A stretch of DNA of 49,946 nt from Deltaproteobacteria bacterium (GTDB lineage: Bacteria > Desulfobacterota > Desulfobacteria > Desulfobacterales > SpSt-501). Within the stretch, counting starts at the first letter, position 1; the number at the start of each line of letters is the position of its first letter. A program made the translations under genes and the position numbers. A model generated the notes under the pieces. It saw only the letters and a list, made by a program, of their open reading frames with translations, had not been told where the DNA came from and searched no databases. Location of the stretch: positions 1 through 49,946 of the forward strand of contig JACRCN010000042.1 of assembly GCA_016219005.1 (NCBI GenBank), in the 5' to 3' direction. Positions 9,199 through 19,293 of this stretch are shown here, piece by piece.

Positions 9199-10584
9199 AT
9201 GCAACGCACACTCATTAAAGCCGCTTTGAACCGCACCACGGGGATGGACAGAATTCTGGTCAAGGGCTGGGTCCGCACCCGGCGCGATTCCAAGGGATTC
9301 TCCTTTCTGGAGATCAACGACGGTTCGTGTCTTAAGAACATACAGGTGATCGTGGACGAAACCGCACCGGCCTTCTCCCTGCTCAAGGACGTCGGCACCG
9401 GAGCGGCCCTGGAGGTGGCGGGCACTCTCGTGGAGTCACCCGGCGCCGGCCAGAAGTGGGAGATCAAGGCCTCGGAGCTGCGCCTGCTGGGTATGGCCGA
9501 CCCGGAGACCTTTCCGCTTCAGAAAAAGCGGCACACCGACGAGTTCCTGCGCACGATCGCCCATCTGCGGCCGCGCACCAACAAATACGGCGCGCTTTTC
9601 CGAATCCGCTCGGAGGCCGCCTTCGCCGTGCACCACTTCTTCCGGGACAGGGGGTTTTTCCATCTTCACACCCCGATCCTCACCGGTTCCGACTGCGAGG
9701 GCGCCGGCGAAATGTTCCGGGTGTCAACCCTGCCGCTCTGCCCGCCGGCCCCTCCGCAAGGGGAAAGCCCTTTCGCCGAGGATTTCTTCGGCAAGGAGGC
9801 CAGCCTCACGGTTTCCGGCCAGCTCGAGGCCGAGCTGTTCGCCTGCGCGCTGGGCAACGTCTACACCTTCGGGCCCACCTTCCGTGCCGAAAATTCCAAC
9901 ACGCCCCGGCATGCCGCGGAGTTCTGGATGATCGAGCCGGAGATGGCCTTTGCCGACATCGTCGACGACATGGACCTGGGTGAGGAACTGGTCAAGGCGA
10001 TGACCCGGCATGTGATGGAAAACTGCCGCGAGGATCTCGAGCTGTTCGCCAGGTTCGTCGACAAGGGCCTGCTCGGCTCCCTCGACACCATCATGACAGA
10101 GGCCTACGTGAGGCTTTCCTATGCCGAGGCTGTGGATATTTTAAGGTCCAGCGGCCGGCCGTTCGAGTTTCCGGTGCACTTCGGAGCCGACCTGCAAACC
10201 GAGCACGAGCGCTTCCTGTGCGAAGAGCACTTTAAAAAACCCGTGATCGTCTACGACTACCCCAGGGAGATCAAGGCGTTTTACATGCGGCTGAACGACG
10301 ACGATAAAACCGTAGCGGCCATGGACCTGCTCGTACCCCGGGTCGGCGAACTCATCGGCGGCAGCCAGCGCGAGGAGCGTTACGCGGTGCTCGAACGCCG
10401 CATCGTCGAGGCCGGAATGAGGCTGGACAATTACTGGTGGTACCTGGACGCCCGCCGCTACGGGTCGGTGCCCCACGCCGGATTCGGCCTGGGGTTCGAG
10501 CGTTTTCTGATGATGCTCACGGGGGTGACCAATATCCGCGATGTGATCCCTTTTCCCCGCACACCCAAGCATCTGGAGTTTTGA
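9199..10584 (+). CDS. asnS: Asparaginyl-tRNA synthetase
   Basis: This class IIb synthetase charges tRNA-Asn. The longer frame from 9064 lacks support; the ATG at 9199 follows GGGGGG at 9185-9190 and gives 461 residues, the usual AsnRS length. An N-terminal OB-fold anticodon-binding domain ([19 protein letters not shown]) precedes the catalytic core with motif 2 ([20 protein letters not shown]) and motif 3 ([13 protein letters not shown]). [12 protein letters not shown] and the C-terminus [10 protein letters not shown] are typical of AsnRS rather than AspRS. gatB at 44.8 kb could supply the amidotransferase for other tRNAs, as AsnRS is already here. hslO follows after 9 bp. Confidence 0.96.
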   Translation: MQRTLIKAALNRTTGMDRILVKGWVRTRRDSKGFSFLEINDGSCLKNIQVIVDETAPAFSLLKDVGTGAALEVAGTLVESPGAGQKWEIKASELRLLGMADPETFPLQKKRHTDEFLRTIAHLRPRTNKYGALFRIRSEAAFAVHHFFRDRGFFHLHTPILTGSDCEGAGEMFRVSTLPLCPPAPPQGESPFAEDFFGKEASLTVSGQLEAELFACALGNVYTFGPTFRAENSNTPRHAAEFWMIEPEMAFADIVDDMDLGEELVKAMTRHVMENCREDLELFARFVDKGLLGSLDTIMTEAYVRLSYAEAVDILRSSGRPFEFPVHFGADLQTEHERFLCEEHFKKPVIVYDYPREIKAFYMRLNDDDKTVAAMDLLVPRVGELIGGSQREERYAVLERRIVEAGMRLDNYWWYLDARRYGSVPHAGFGLGFERFLMMLTGVTNIRDVIPFPRTPKHLEF

Positions 10585-10593
10585 CGACCTCGT

Positions 10594-11532
10594 ATGGAAA
10601 AAAAGAAGCCGTATGGGGATACCCTGAAGGAGCAGTACCTTGCCAACGCCAGGGACCGGAGGCATAACTTCCTTCTGGCCGATGGCGCCATGCGCGGGGT
10701 CATCCTGAACGGTACCCGGATGGTCAACGAGATGCGGTCCAACCATGAACTGGGGGTCCTGGAAACACTGGTGCTGGGCCGGGCCTATTTGGGGACGGCC
10801 CTCATGGCCGCCGACTTGAAAGGCAACGCCCGCATCGCGGTCCGGATCGAATGCTCGGGGCCGGTCCAGGGCCTGAACGTGGAGGCGAACGCCTTCGCGG
10901 AGGTGCGCGGATACCTCAAACGGGTCCCCATTCCCATCGACAAGCCCATGCAGGACTTCAACCTGTCGCCCTTCTTCGGTGCCGGATTTCTCTCCGTGAC
11001 GAAATATCTCGAGGACGCCAAGCAGCCGTTCACCGGGCAGGTGGAGCTGGCCTACGGCAACATCGCCCAGGACCTGGCCTATTACTACCTGACCTCGGAG
11101 CAGATTCATACGGCCTTCAACCTCAGCATCAAGTTCGATCGGAATGGCGAAGTGACGGGGGCGGGTGGAATTTTTTTGCAGGCCATGCCGCAGGCCGGTG
11201 ACCGCCTCGCCGCGGAACTGGAAGACAGCATTCTGAAATTCCCGTCGCTGGGGGAAGTGTTCACAGCGAACCAGAGTGCGCAAACGGTGGTGCAGGAGGT
11301 CTTCGGTCGGTACGAGCCCAGATTCCTCGCGACCCGCCGGGTTGAATTCATGTGCCACTGCAGCAGGGATCGCCTGCGCCGCATGCTCGCCATGCTGCCG
11401 ATCGATGACCTCAGGGATTTGCGCGACAACGGACCCTTCCCGCTCGAAATGCCCTGCCGCAACTGCAACACGCGTTATTCGTTCAGCCGGGAGGAAATTG
11501 AGGAGATACACGGGAGCTACCCCAACCCCTGA
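10594..11532 (+). CDS. hslO: Redox-regulated chaperone Hsp33
   Basis: The 312-residue protein matches the Hsp33 layout: an N-terminal substrate-binding domain (~1-230), a linker, and a C-terminal zinc redox switch with CHC (FMCHCSRDRL) and CRNC (PCRNCNTRYSF). These four Cys hold zinc when reduced; oxidative unfolding releases zinc and activates holdase function. It lies 9 bp after asnS. Its only nearby Shine-Dalgarno is GGAG within the asnS end, 13 bases upstream, so translation is probably coupled to asnS. Confidence 0.95.
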   Translation: MEKKKPYGDTLKEQYLANARDRRHNFLLADGAMRGVILNGTRMVNEMRSNHELGVLETLVLGRAYLGTALMAADLKGNARIAVRIECSGPVQGLNVEANAFAEVRGYLKRVPIPIDKPMQDFNLSPFFGAGFLSVTKYLEDAKQPFTGQVELAYGNIAQDLAYYYLTSEQIHTAFNLSIKFDRNGEVTGAGGIFLQAMPQAGDRLAAELEDSILKFPSLGEVFTANQSAQTVVQEVFGRYEPRFLATRRVEFMCHCSRDRLRRMLAMLPIDDLRDLRDNGPFPLEMPCRNCNTRYSFSREEIEEIHGSYPNP

Positions 11533-11550
11533 AGAGCCCCAGGAGGGGTC

Positions 11551-11654
11551 GAGGGTTCACGTGAAAGATCCGAAGCGGGGCTTATCCTAAGGGAGTGGTT
11601 TCCGGTGTTTCGTTTTTCACCGGGTCCCTTGAACCCTCGCATCCTTGAACCCTC
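11551..11654. terminator. Inverted repeats between convergent hslO and TPR gene
   Basis: GAGGGTTC (11551-11558) is matched by GAACCCTC twice (11631-11638 and 11647-11654), the second followed by TTTTTC. Between them CCGGTG (11602-11607) pairs with CACCGG (11618-11623). AGCCCC (11535-11540) also pairs with GGGGCT (11577-11582). The set probably acts as a bidirectional terminator for the two converging genes. Confidence 0.5.
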
Positions 11655-11658
11655 TTTT

Positions 11659-12279
11659 TCATTTCTTTTCCGCCTTCGGCGGCATCCCTTGCTTCTTCAA
11701 CTGCTGAATCATTTGATCAACGGACATGCCGCCCGGAAAGGTCGCCACGGGGTTGATTTCGAGCAACCCCTCCCAGGCGCGGATGGCGCCCGCCGGGTCC
11801 TGGAGATCATGCAGCAGCACGATGCCTTTGTTGAGCCGGGAGACTTCATGCTTCGGGTTGACCGACGTGGCTTGATCGAAGGCTTTGACGGCCTCATCCG
11901 GGCGCCCTGTCTTGCGATACATCACCCCCATGTCGGTCCAGACATCGGCGTTGTCGGGTTTGAGATCAAGGGCCTTGCGGTAAGCCTGAATGGACTTCTC
12001 GTATTGGTCGGCGTCAAAATAGAGGTTTCCGAGTTCGATCCACGCCGCCAGGTTCGATGGATTCTGTCGGGTTTCTTTTTCAAGGGCCGCGGCCTGTGCC
12101 GGCACCTCTCGCGGGGCGGTCGGCATTCCCGCCGGCGCCCCCGCTACACTCGGCCCGGATTTGTAGACGCCGAAAAACACCCCTCCGAAAAAACCGGCCG
12201 CCAGCGTCAGAAGCGCGATCAGCAGGGCGGTCTCCTTGCGCATGTAGTGGCTGAGATCCGCCTGCACGGGTTTGACCAT
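11659..12279 (-). CDS. Membrane-anchored TPR protein
   Basis: The start at 12279 has AGGGGG just upstream. The 206-residue product has a short cytoplasmic N-terminus, one transmembrane anchor (TALLIALLTLAAGFFGG, about residues 18-38), a Pro/Ala-rich linker, and at least three TPR units (NLAAWIELGNLYFDADQ, NADVWTDMGVMYRKTGR and the following helices). It resembles periplasmic CycH/NrfG-like or general TPR scaffolds. It follows the SPOR gene by 74 bp on the same strand and is likely co-transcribed, which hints at an envelope or cell-division scaffold role. No enzymatic motif. Confidence 0.85.
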   Translation of the reverse strand: MVKPVQADLSHYMRKETALLIALLTLAAGFFGGVFFGVYKSGPSVAGAPAGMPTAPREVPAQAAALEKETRQNPSNLAAWIELGNLYFDADQYEKSIQAYRKALDLKPDNADVWTDMGVMYRKTGRPDEAVKAFDQATSVNPKHEVSRLNKGIVLLHDLQDPAGAIRAWEGLLEINPVATFPGGMSVDQMIQQLKKQGMPPKAEKK

Positions 12280-12353
12280 GTAACCCCCTATTACTGGCCC
12301 AACCGCTATTCCGCCTGCGGCGGACGGGCCGGGCCGATGCGATCCGTTTCCGG

Positions 12354-13274
12354 TCAGCGCTGGACGACCTGGCTTGCAATGCCCTGGGCCGCAAGCTCGC
12401 GCTGGAGTTTCTCGGCCGCCGGCTTGGTAAGAAAGGCCCCGACCACAAGCTGGACGGAATCCTTCGGCCCCTTGACCGTGTAAGGGAAGTGGCCGAGTTG
12501 GCCCAGACGCGCGGCCATCTCGGTCGCGCCCGCCTCGGAGGGGTATGCGCCGACAAGGTTGGCGAAGGGTGTCTTGACCACAACCGCATCCGCCAAATTG
12601 AACGCCTTCTTGGCGCGAGAAGCCTCGTCCAGGCTCTTGAAGGAACCGGTGAGGGTCCGCCACCAGGTGCCTTTGTCGCCGAGGTCGGTCTGAACAACAT
12701 AGGGCGTCAGGCCGGCCTTCTGGTAGTGGGGCAGCGCCGCCAGGGCGTTTTCCCGGTCGCGGCAACTGGACAGCAGGATGGAAAACGGCGCGGCGAAGCG
12801 CTCGGTTCCGGCCCTCTCGGGCGGTTTTGCGGGTTCAGGTTTCGCCGGCGGGGGGGTCGCAACGGGTGCAGCCCGGGTGACCGGCGGGCTTGGCGGAGAG
12901 CTGACGGCCGCCGCCGCGGGAACGGTTTCGGCAGGTTTCTCCTCTTGGGCAGGCGGAGGAGCCTCCGCTGCTTGCGGCGGCTCCGGCGCCGGGGCGGCGG
13001 CCGGCGGTAGCTCGGACGCAGGCGGCGGCGGGAGTTTCTTCCGGACCATCGCCGGCTCGGCACCCTCGGCCAGATTGGCCGTGCTGCCCGCCGGTGCCGA
13101 AAGCTTCTTCTTGACGACCACCGGCTGGGGCGGCACCGCTTGCGCCCAGGCTTCCTTTCGGCTCCCGCCCGGACCTTGCATCACGTTGCCGGCCAGCCAG
13201 AGCGCCCCGGGAACAAGGACGATCAGCAGCCCCAATTGCGTGACCCGTCGTTTCGTTTTTCCAGAACCAGCCAT
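12354..13274 (-). CDS. SPOR-domain protein with transmembrane anchor
   Basis: The 306-residue protein starts MAGSGKTKRR, then has a transmembrane helix (LGLLIVLVPGALWLAG), a ~110-residue Pro/Ala-rich stretch (many PP, PEP and PPPA runs) and two C-terminal SPOR-like units, ending GAFLTKPAAEKLQRELAAQG. SPOR domains bind denuded peptidoglycan at the septum. The topology (single anchor, disordered periplasmic linker, SPOR) matches DamX/FtsN-like proteins. A GTG three codons upstream (13283) is an alternative start. It is transcribed with the TPR gene from the promoter at 13332-13360. Confidence 0.85.
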   Translation of the reverse strand: MAGSGKTKRRVTQLGLLIVLVPGALWLAGNVMQGPGGSRKEAWAQAVPPQPVVVKKKLSAPAGSTANLAEGAEPAMVRKKLPPPPASELPPAAAPAPEPPQAAEAPPPAQEEKPAETVPAAAAVSSPPSPPVTRAAPVATPPPAKPEPAKPPERAGTERFAAPFSILLSSCRDRENALAALPHYQKAGLTPYVVQTDLGDKGTWWRTLTGSFKSLDEASRAKKAFNLADAVVVKTPFANLVGAYPSEAGATEMAARLGQLGHFPYTVKGPKDSVQLVVGAFLTKPAAEKLQRELAAQGIASQVVQR

Positions 13275-13331
13275 GGCGCACACTCTCAGTTGACCTGATA
13301 GAGAACGTTTAACCCGGTCCCAACTTTATAG

Positions 13332-13360
13332 CCTATATCTCAGCTGCGCAACCCGGTCAA
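13332..13360 (-). promoter_or_regulatory. Promoter for the SPOR-TPR operon, TTGACC-17-TATAGG
   Basis: Reading the minus strand, TTGACC (13355-13360) and TATAGG (13332-13337) are spaced by 17 bp, placing a start about 50 bp before the SPOR gene ATG. Confidence 0.55.
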
Positions 13361-13406
13361 ATCCATTCTTGTGGCAAGAATCCGGAAACTGATGTATAGA
13401 GGAAAA

Positions 13407-13964
13407 ATGAATTTCTGCAGCCACTGCGGCAGCCGTTTGGCATATCGGACACCTCCGGGTGATGATCGGGACCGGTTCTTATGCGCCGCCTGCGGGGTGA
13501 TTCACTATCAGAACCCCCGGGTGGTGGTCGGCTGCATACCGGAGCAGGGCGAGCGGATCTTGCTCTGCCGCCGGGCCATCGACCCCTGCTATGGGAAATG
13601 GACGCTTCCGGCCGGCTACCTCGAAAACGGGGAAACCGTGGCCGCCGGGGCGGAGCGCGAAACCTGCGAGGAGGCCGGGGCTCGTATCGAGGCCCTGGTG
13701 CCCTATCTCATGTTCAACATCTGCCACATCAACCAAATCTATTTCATGTTCCGGGCGCAGCTGATGGACGCGGACTTCCAGCCGGGCAAGGAAAGCCTCG
13801 AGGTGGGACTGTTTACCGAGGCCGAGGTCCCGTGGGAGCTAATCGCTTTCCGGGTCATCTCGGAAACCCTGCGGGCCTATTTCCGCGACCGCTCCACTGG
13901 GGTTTTCCCGTTCGCCGTGGCCGACATCCTGCCCGCCCCGGACCATGTCAGGCGCATGCGATGA
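13407..13964 (+). CDS. Nudix hydrolase with N-terminal zinc ribbon
   Basis: The start at 13407 places the zinc ribbon at the N-terminus (CSHCGSRL...CAACG) and has AGAGGA just upstream; the frame opens earlier at 13371 without support. The 185-residue protein carries a full Nudix box (G-x5-E-x7-RE-x2-EE-x-G) beginning GYLENGE and continuing through RETCEEAGAR. It hydrolyses a nucleoside diphosphate linked to another moiety. The ribbon plus Nudix order resembles NudC-like NAD pyrophosphatases and ADP-ribose pyrophosphatases, but the NudC SQPWPFPxS motif is absent, so the substrate is open. Its stop lies close after the start region of a possible upstream extension of the next gene. Confidence 0.9.
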   Translation: MNFCSHCGSRLAYRTPPGDDRDRFLCAACGVIHYQNPRVVVGCIPEQGERILLCRRAIDPCYGKWTLPAGYLENGETVAAGAERETCEEAGARIEALVPYLMFNICHINQIYFMFRAQLMDADFQPGKESLEVGLFTEAEVPWELIAFRVISETLRAYFRDRSTGVFPFAVADILPAPDHVRRMR

Positions 13965-14044
13965 CACCGACGCAAATCCAACCCGAATACGGCGCTACCG
14001 GTCGGCAAGGCGCGCGCAAACCAGGCGCCGACACCGGCGGCGGG

Positions 14045-14770
14045 ATGTCCACGAGAACGTGCGCGGCCCGGCTCACCCTCGCGCTGCTGATCGGCTTTGC
14101 CAGCCAGTTCGTAAGCGGCTGCGGCGAGAACCCGGAAACACCCGCCGGAAGCGGCACGGCCCCACCCGGCGAAACCTTCACCTTTTTTGACCTGGGCCGG
14201 GACTCCCGGTTTTCGCCGAAAATTCGCGCCAGCCTCGCGGAAAGGCTGGGCAACGACGCCATCGAGAACCGCGGTATCCTCGATCTCGAAACCAACTACC
14301 GTGGATTTCTGCAAGCCCATCTGCCGGAAATGGATCGGCTCAATCGCCGGCTGAACGACCTGCCGGGCGAGCGCGTGGAACACGACATGGTCAAGCTCAT
14401 GTACCGTTACGCACGCAAGAAAAATGCCCCCTTTGATTACATCGAGCTCGTCTTCGCCGAGCCCTCCCGCAAACCCATCCTTTTTCGCATCCGCTTCAAG
14501 GCTGACGATGCCGACACCGTGGAAGCCTTGAAGACGAAATACGGCCCGCCGGAGGTCATCGGCTGGGAGCAGGAAAACGGTCAGTCCCTGGTGTGGCGCA
14601 AGGGCCCCGATGTGCTCGTGGCCTCCCGGGTGCCGGACCGGTTCGGCGTCCCCAGCCATCACATCAACATCTATTTCATCGCTAACCTCGAAGAGATGCT
14701 CGCCGACGAACAACGCGGGCGAGAACAAAAAACCGGGGACCGCAAGGCGGCCGGCAAAACCGCCTTTTAA
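14045..14770 (+). CDS. Predicted lipoprotein of unknown function
   Basis: The ATG at 14045 begins a signal peptide (MSTRTCAARLTLALLIGFAS) with lipobox FVSGC, so Cys would be acylated and the protein anchored to a membrane facing the periplasm. An in-frame ATG at 13961 overlaps the Nudix stop but would bury the signal. The mature part (~210 residues) is soluble, charged and single-domain, with HDMVKLMYRYARKKNAPFDY and a C-terminal KYGPPEVIGWEQENGQSLVW stretch. I recognise no family. It is probably in one operon with the Nudix gene. Confidence 0.7.
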   Translation: MSTRTCAARLTLALLIGFASQFVSGCGENPETPAGSGTAPPGETFTFFDLGRDSRFSPKIRASLAERLGNDAIENRGILDLETNYRGFLQAHLPEMDRLNRRLNDLPGERVEHDMVKLMYRYARKKNAPFDYIELVFAEPSRKPILFRIRFKADDADTVEALKTKYGPPEVIGWEQENGQSLVWRKGPDVLVASRVPDRFGVPSHHINIYFIANLEEMLADEQRGREQKTGDRKAAGKTAF

Positions 14771-14771
14771 T

Positions 14772-14926
14772 AACAGGCTGTTCAAAAACACACTTCATGC
14801 CGTCAGCCAAAGCGCACGGCGTTTTGGATAGCGCCGCATATCCATAAATATGACCATTTATAAAAGCCGTGCAACGCCGGCTCGCGGCTTGAGGAGTTGT
14901 TTTTCCAAAGCCTGTTAACTTCACCA
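14772..14926. repeat. Structured dispersed repeat, copy 1
   Basis: Nested inverted repeats: AACAGGCT/AGCCTGTT at the ends (14772-14779, 14919-14926), AAAAACA/TGTTTTT (14784-14790, 14898-14904), GCCGTCAGCC/GGCTCGCGGC (14799-14808, 14879-14888) and GCACGGC/GCCGTGC (14814-14820, 14866-14872) around a 45 nt apical loop. A second copy lies at 22692-22822, and the paired positions differ in a compensatory way. Confidence 0.8.
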
Positions 14927-15031
14927 GGAGCCTGCCGTCAACCTTTCACCCGCTTTGAAGTTGTGGTAGAATGCCCGCGGAACTATTCGCGGCAACCGCC
15001 ATGGCGCCGGGTTCAGGCCGGCCAGTCGGGT

Positions 15032-15868
15032 ATGGGGACAGTGAGAAAAGATACATCGCAACGATCGGGGGCCGTGTACTGGCTCCGGGAGATGATGCTC
15101 CGTCTGCTGGAACGGCTGCTGTTCTGGCGCAGATTCACTCCGCGCCGACTGGCCAACCTCATCGAGGCCCACCAGTTGTGGTTCAGTTCCCGCCAGAAGC
15201 ACGGCGTTCGGGCGATCCTGAGCGGTGCCAACCTCAAGGGCGCCCGCCTGGCGGAAACTAACCTGCGGGGGGCCGATCTGAGCGGCGCCAATCTGAGCGC
15301 GAGCGCGCTGAACATGGCCGATCTCCGGGAGGCGGATTTGAGCGGCACCAACCTGCATAAGGCCGAGCTGTGCGACGCCGACCTGAGAGAGGTCAACCTC
15401 AGCCAGTCGAACTTGACAGATGCCGACCTGACCCGTGCCAACCTGATCATGGCCAACCTCAGCCGTGCAGGACTGCAGGGATGCATCCTTCGGGATGCCA
15501 ATCTCTTTCGCACGTACCTCAAGGGGGCCGATCTCGCCAGCGCCGACCTGCGGGGGGCCGATCTCCGGGAAGCGAACCTGAGCCAGTCGGACCTTCACCA
15601 CGCCGACATGGGCCACGCCAACCTGATCATGGCCAACCTGAGCCTGGCGAACCTGAACACGGCCGACCTGAAGTACGCCCTTCTTTTCCGCGCCTACCTC
15701 CGGGGGGCGGATCTGCGGCGGGCCGACCTACGGGGCGCGGACATGTCCGGCGCCAACCTGCGCGAGGCCAACCTGCAGGGCGCCCTGCTCACATCCGAGC
15801 AACTGGTGTCGGCCATCCTCGATGAGACTACCACCCTTCCGGACGGCTCGAACCAGAAGGCCGTCTGA
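15032..15868 (+). CDS. Pentapeptide-repeat protein
   Basis: About 40 consecutive A(D/N)LxX units fill residues ~65-265 (GANLKGARLAETNLRGADLS and onward), predicting a right-handed quadrilateral beta-helix. A basic, amphipathic N-terminal segment (LLERLLFWRRFTPRRLANLI) precedes the helix. Two stretches, RANLIMANLS and HANLIMANLS, are near-duplicates, which shows internal duplication of about 210 bp. The start is uncertain: ATG at 15032 gives 278 residues, while ATGs at 15092/15095 have a GGGAG just before them. Cytoplasmic or peripheral; some family members mimic DNA and bind gyrase, but nothing here shows that. Confidence 0.85.
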   Translation: MGTVRKDTSQRSGAVYWLREMMLRLLERLLFWRRFTPRRLANLIEAHQLWFSSRQKHGVRAILSGANLKGARLAETNLRGADLSGANLSASALNMADLREADLSGTNLHKAELCDADLREVNLSQSNLTDADLTRANLIMANLSRAGLQGCILRDANLFRTYLKGADLASADLRGADLREANLSQSDLHHADMGHANLIMANLSLANLNTADLKYALLFRAYLRGADLRRADLRGADMSGANLREANLQGALLTSEQLVSAILDETTTLPDGSNQKAV

Positions 15869-15872
15869 GAAA

Positions 15873-15965
15873 GTGTCTCCCGCCACGGGGCCGATTATTT
15901 TTCGCGGCTATTACCCGGGGGTGGTGGACCGGATCACCGAGGTCACCAGAGCAACATCGTTCTAA
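15873..15965 (+). pseudogene. Remnant of a GNAT acetyltransferase N-terminus
   Basis: From a GTG at 15873 a 30-codon frame reads PIIFRGYYPGVVDRITEV before a stop at 15963-15965. This resembles the first beta-strand and helix 1 of small GNAT N-acetyltransferases (a typical start is FRGYYPGVVGRITELH), but the rest of the domain is missing. It sits directly between the pentapeptide and FKBP genes. The identification rests on a short stretch. Confidence 0.45.
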
Positions 15966-16001
15966 TTCTGGGCTACGAGCTCAATCGAGAAGGAGAATCG
16001 A

Positions 16002-16715
16002 ATGAAACGAGCAATAACGTTGGCGGTGGTGATGGTGGCAGTGCTTCCTTTCCTGGCATGGGCCGCGGACAAGGCTGGGACGGCACCCTCGGAGTTGAAA
16101 ACGTTCCAGGAGAAAATCAGCTACGTGATGGGCAGAGAGATCGGCCAGAGCATCAGCGAGTCGCCCACGGAGATCGATGTCAAGGCCCTCACCCTGGGTT
16201 TGCAGGACGCCATGAACAAACGTCCCTCGCTGATCTCGCCTGAGGAAGAGGAGAAGGTGAAGGCGGAGTTTTCGGCGAAAATCCAGGAGGAACAGTCTAA
16301 AAAAATGGCCGCCCTGGCCGAGGAAAACTCCAAGGCCGAAACGGCGTTCCTGGCCAAGAACAAATCGGTGAAGGGTGTCGTCACCACCGCAAGCGGCCTG
16401 CAGTACCAGGTGCTCAAGGAAGGCAACGGCCCCAAACCCACCGAGACCGACCGGGTGAAAGTACACTACCTCGGCAAACTGCTCGACGGCAAGGAGTTCG
16501 ACAGCTCCTACGCTCGCAACGAGCCGGCGGTCTTCTCGGTGACCGGTGTCATCCCCGGCTGGACGGAGGCCCTTCAGCTCATGAAGATGGGCGGCACGTA
16601 TCGCGTCTGGGTCCCCTCGAAGCTGGCGTACGGCGCCCGCGGCGCCGGCAGGATGATCGGCCCCAACGCCATGTTGATCTTCGATGTGGAGCTGCTCGAA
16701 ATCATCAAAGAATGA
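16002..16715 (+). CDS. Periplasmic FKBP-type peptidyl-prolyl isomerase (FkpA/Mip-like)
   Basis: The 237-residue protein has a cleavable signal peptide (MKRAITLAVVMVAVLPFLAWA, cut near AWA-AD), an N-terminal dimerisation domain with a long charged helix (SPEEEEKVKAEFSAKIQEEQ), and a C-terminal FKBP domain (VKVHYLGKLLDGKEFDSS...VIPGWTEALQLMKMGG...IFDVELLEI). The active-site pattern Y-F/D-V-I-W-Y is present. It folds exported proteins in the periplasm. Shine-Dalgarno GAAGGAGAA. The gene appears monocistronic. Confidence 0.95.
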   Translation: MKRAITLAVVMVAVLPFLAWAADKAGTAPSELKTFQEKISYVMGREIGQSISESPTEIDVKALTLGLQDAMNKRPSLISPEEEEKVKAEFSAKIQEEQSKKMAALAEENSKAETAFLAKNKSVKGVVTTASGLQYQVLKEGNGPKPTETDRVKVHYLGKLLDGKEFDSSYARNEPAVFSVTGVIPGWTEALQLMKMGGTYRVWVPSKLAYGARGAGRMIGPNAMLIFDVELLEIIKE

Positions 16716-16809
16716 CCTTCGAGAAAGAGCGCCGGAAAAGGTCGAGCCGCGCAGGGCGTGACGCGACGAGGGCAACGCCGCCATGCGCACCGATGGCGTT
16801 CTGTATCTC

Positions 16810-16837
16810 TTGTAATTGGCGCGGAAGTGAATAGATT
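16810..16837 (+). promoter_or_regulatory. Candidate promoter, TTGTAA-16-TAGATT
   Basis: Hexamers TTGTAA (16810-16815) and TAGATT (16832-16837) lie about 50 bp before the gene at 16886. Each matches four of six consensus bases. Confidence 0.4.
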
Positions 16838-16885
16838 AGCGGTCGGAATACCCAAATCGGAAGCTCGCAAAAAGGAGGCCCGCTG

Positions 16886-17308
16886 ATGAAGGAAAAGCGT
16901 AATCTGCATTTAAAAGTTCAGGAGCTTTGCGACTGCTACGCCACCACCGATCCCCTCAAGGAGATGTCCGTGCTCGGCCAAGACAAGGACCGGGAGGAGG
17001 GCGCGCTGAAGTGGCTGGCGCTGGCGGCGCTGCACGGGGTGAACCACAACGCCGAAGAAATCAGAATAGAGCGCGGCACCGGCGGCAAGTTCACGGTGGT
17101 CGCGAAGTACCGCGAAACCGAGCTCCCGTCGCCCGGGGCCGCGGTGGGGGAAAAAATCCTCAACGCAGTGCGTGAAATCACCCACATCGAGGGGGACAAG
17201 GGCAAAACGCTGCTGGCCCTTGGCATCCGTGAGGACAGCCTGGAGCTGAAGGTCAAGATGAAGGTTCAAGGCGACCGCGAGGTGATCACGATCGAGTTCC
17301 CCAGGTGA
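16886..17308 (+). CDS. Hypothetical protein, 140 aa
   Basis: A strong AAAGGAGG precedes the ATG. The protein is acidic and soluble, with no signal or membrane segment. It begins MKEKRNLHLKVQELCDCYAT; a helical N-terminal half containing GALKWLALAALHGV is followed by a strand-rich C-terminal half (GGKFTVVAKYRE, LELKVKMKVQGDREVITIEF). I know no domain of this pattern. It has its own promoter and terminator. Confidence 0.75.
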   Translation: MKEKRNLHLKVQELCDCYATTDPLKEMSVLGQDKDREEGALKWLALAALHGVNHNAEEIRIERGTGGKFTVVAKYRETELPSPGAAVGEKILNAVREITHIEGDKGKTLLALGIREDSLELKVKMKVQGDREVITIEFPR

Positions 17309-17336
17309 GTGGGCCGGCGCGTTAGCGTTCGACGGT

Positions 17337-17371
17337 AACAAGGGGCCGCAGGCGTTGCGGCCCCTTGTTAT
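17337..17371 (+). terminator. Strong hairpin after the 140-aa gene
   Basis: A perfect 14 bp stem, AACAAGGGGCCGCA (17337-17350) with its complement at 17356-17369, closes a 5 nt loop (GGCGT). The downstream T-run is minimal (TTATT), so it may stabilise the mRNA end as well as terminate. Confidence 0.65.
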
Positions 17372-17514
17372 TCCCACCCATCGGGGCCGACCGGCGGTCG
17401 ATTCGTCGGCCGCCTCTTTCCCGGCCGGTTGAACCTGTTGATCTCAATGCATGGACTGTGTAAAAAGAGACTGCCCGGACCGTCAAACGTCATCGCAAAG
17501 GAGTTCGGTATCTT

Positions 17515-19197
<1,683 letters not shown>

Positions 19198-19275
19198 AAA
19201 CGGTCTAGCGTGGTTGGTGTTTGAACGACATTTTCGTGGGGCTTCTTACGGGTTCATCAAAGCTGAAAACCTAAC

Positions 19276-19293
19276 ACCGCCGCCGAAGGCGGT
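19276..19293 (-). terminator. Hairpin at the stop of the pseudouridine synthase gene
   Basis: ACCGCC (19276-19281) pairs with GGCGGT (19288-19293) around a six-base loop, overlapping the stop codon; in the minus direction GTTAGGTTTTC follows. A weak terminator candidate between convergent genes. Confidence 0.35.

Noticed and set aside
16740-16800. Possible third copy of the GC-rich repeat near GACGAGGGCAACGCCG
   Set aside because: Only a short block matches 44647-44772 and no inverted end is present; it could be chance. A hairpin AACGCC/GGCGTT is there but has no T-run.
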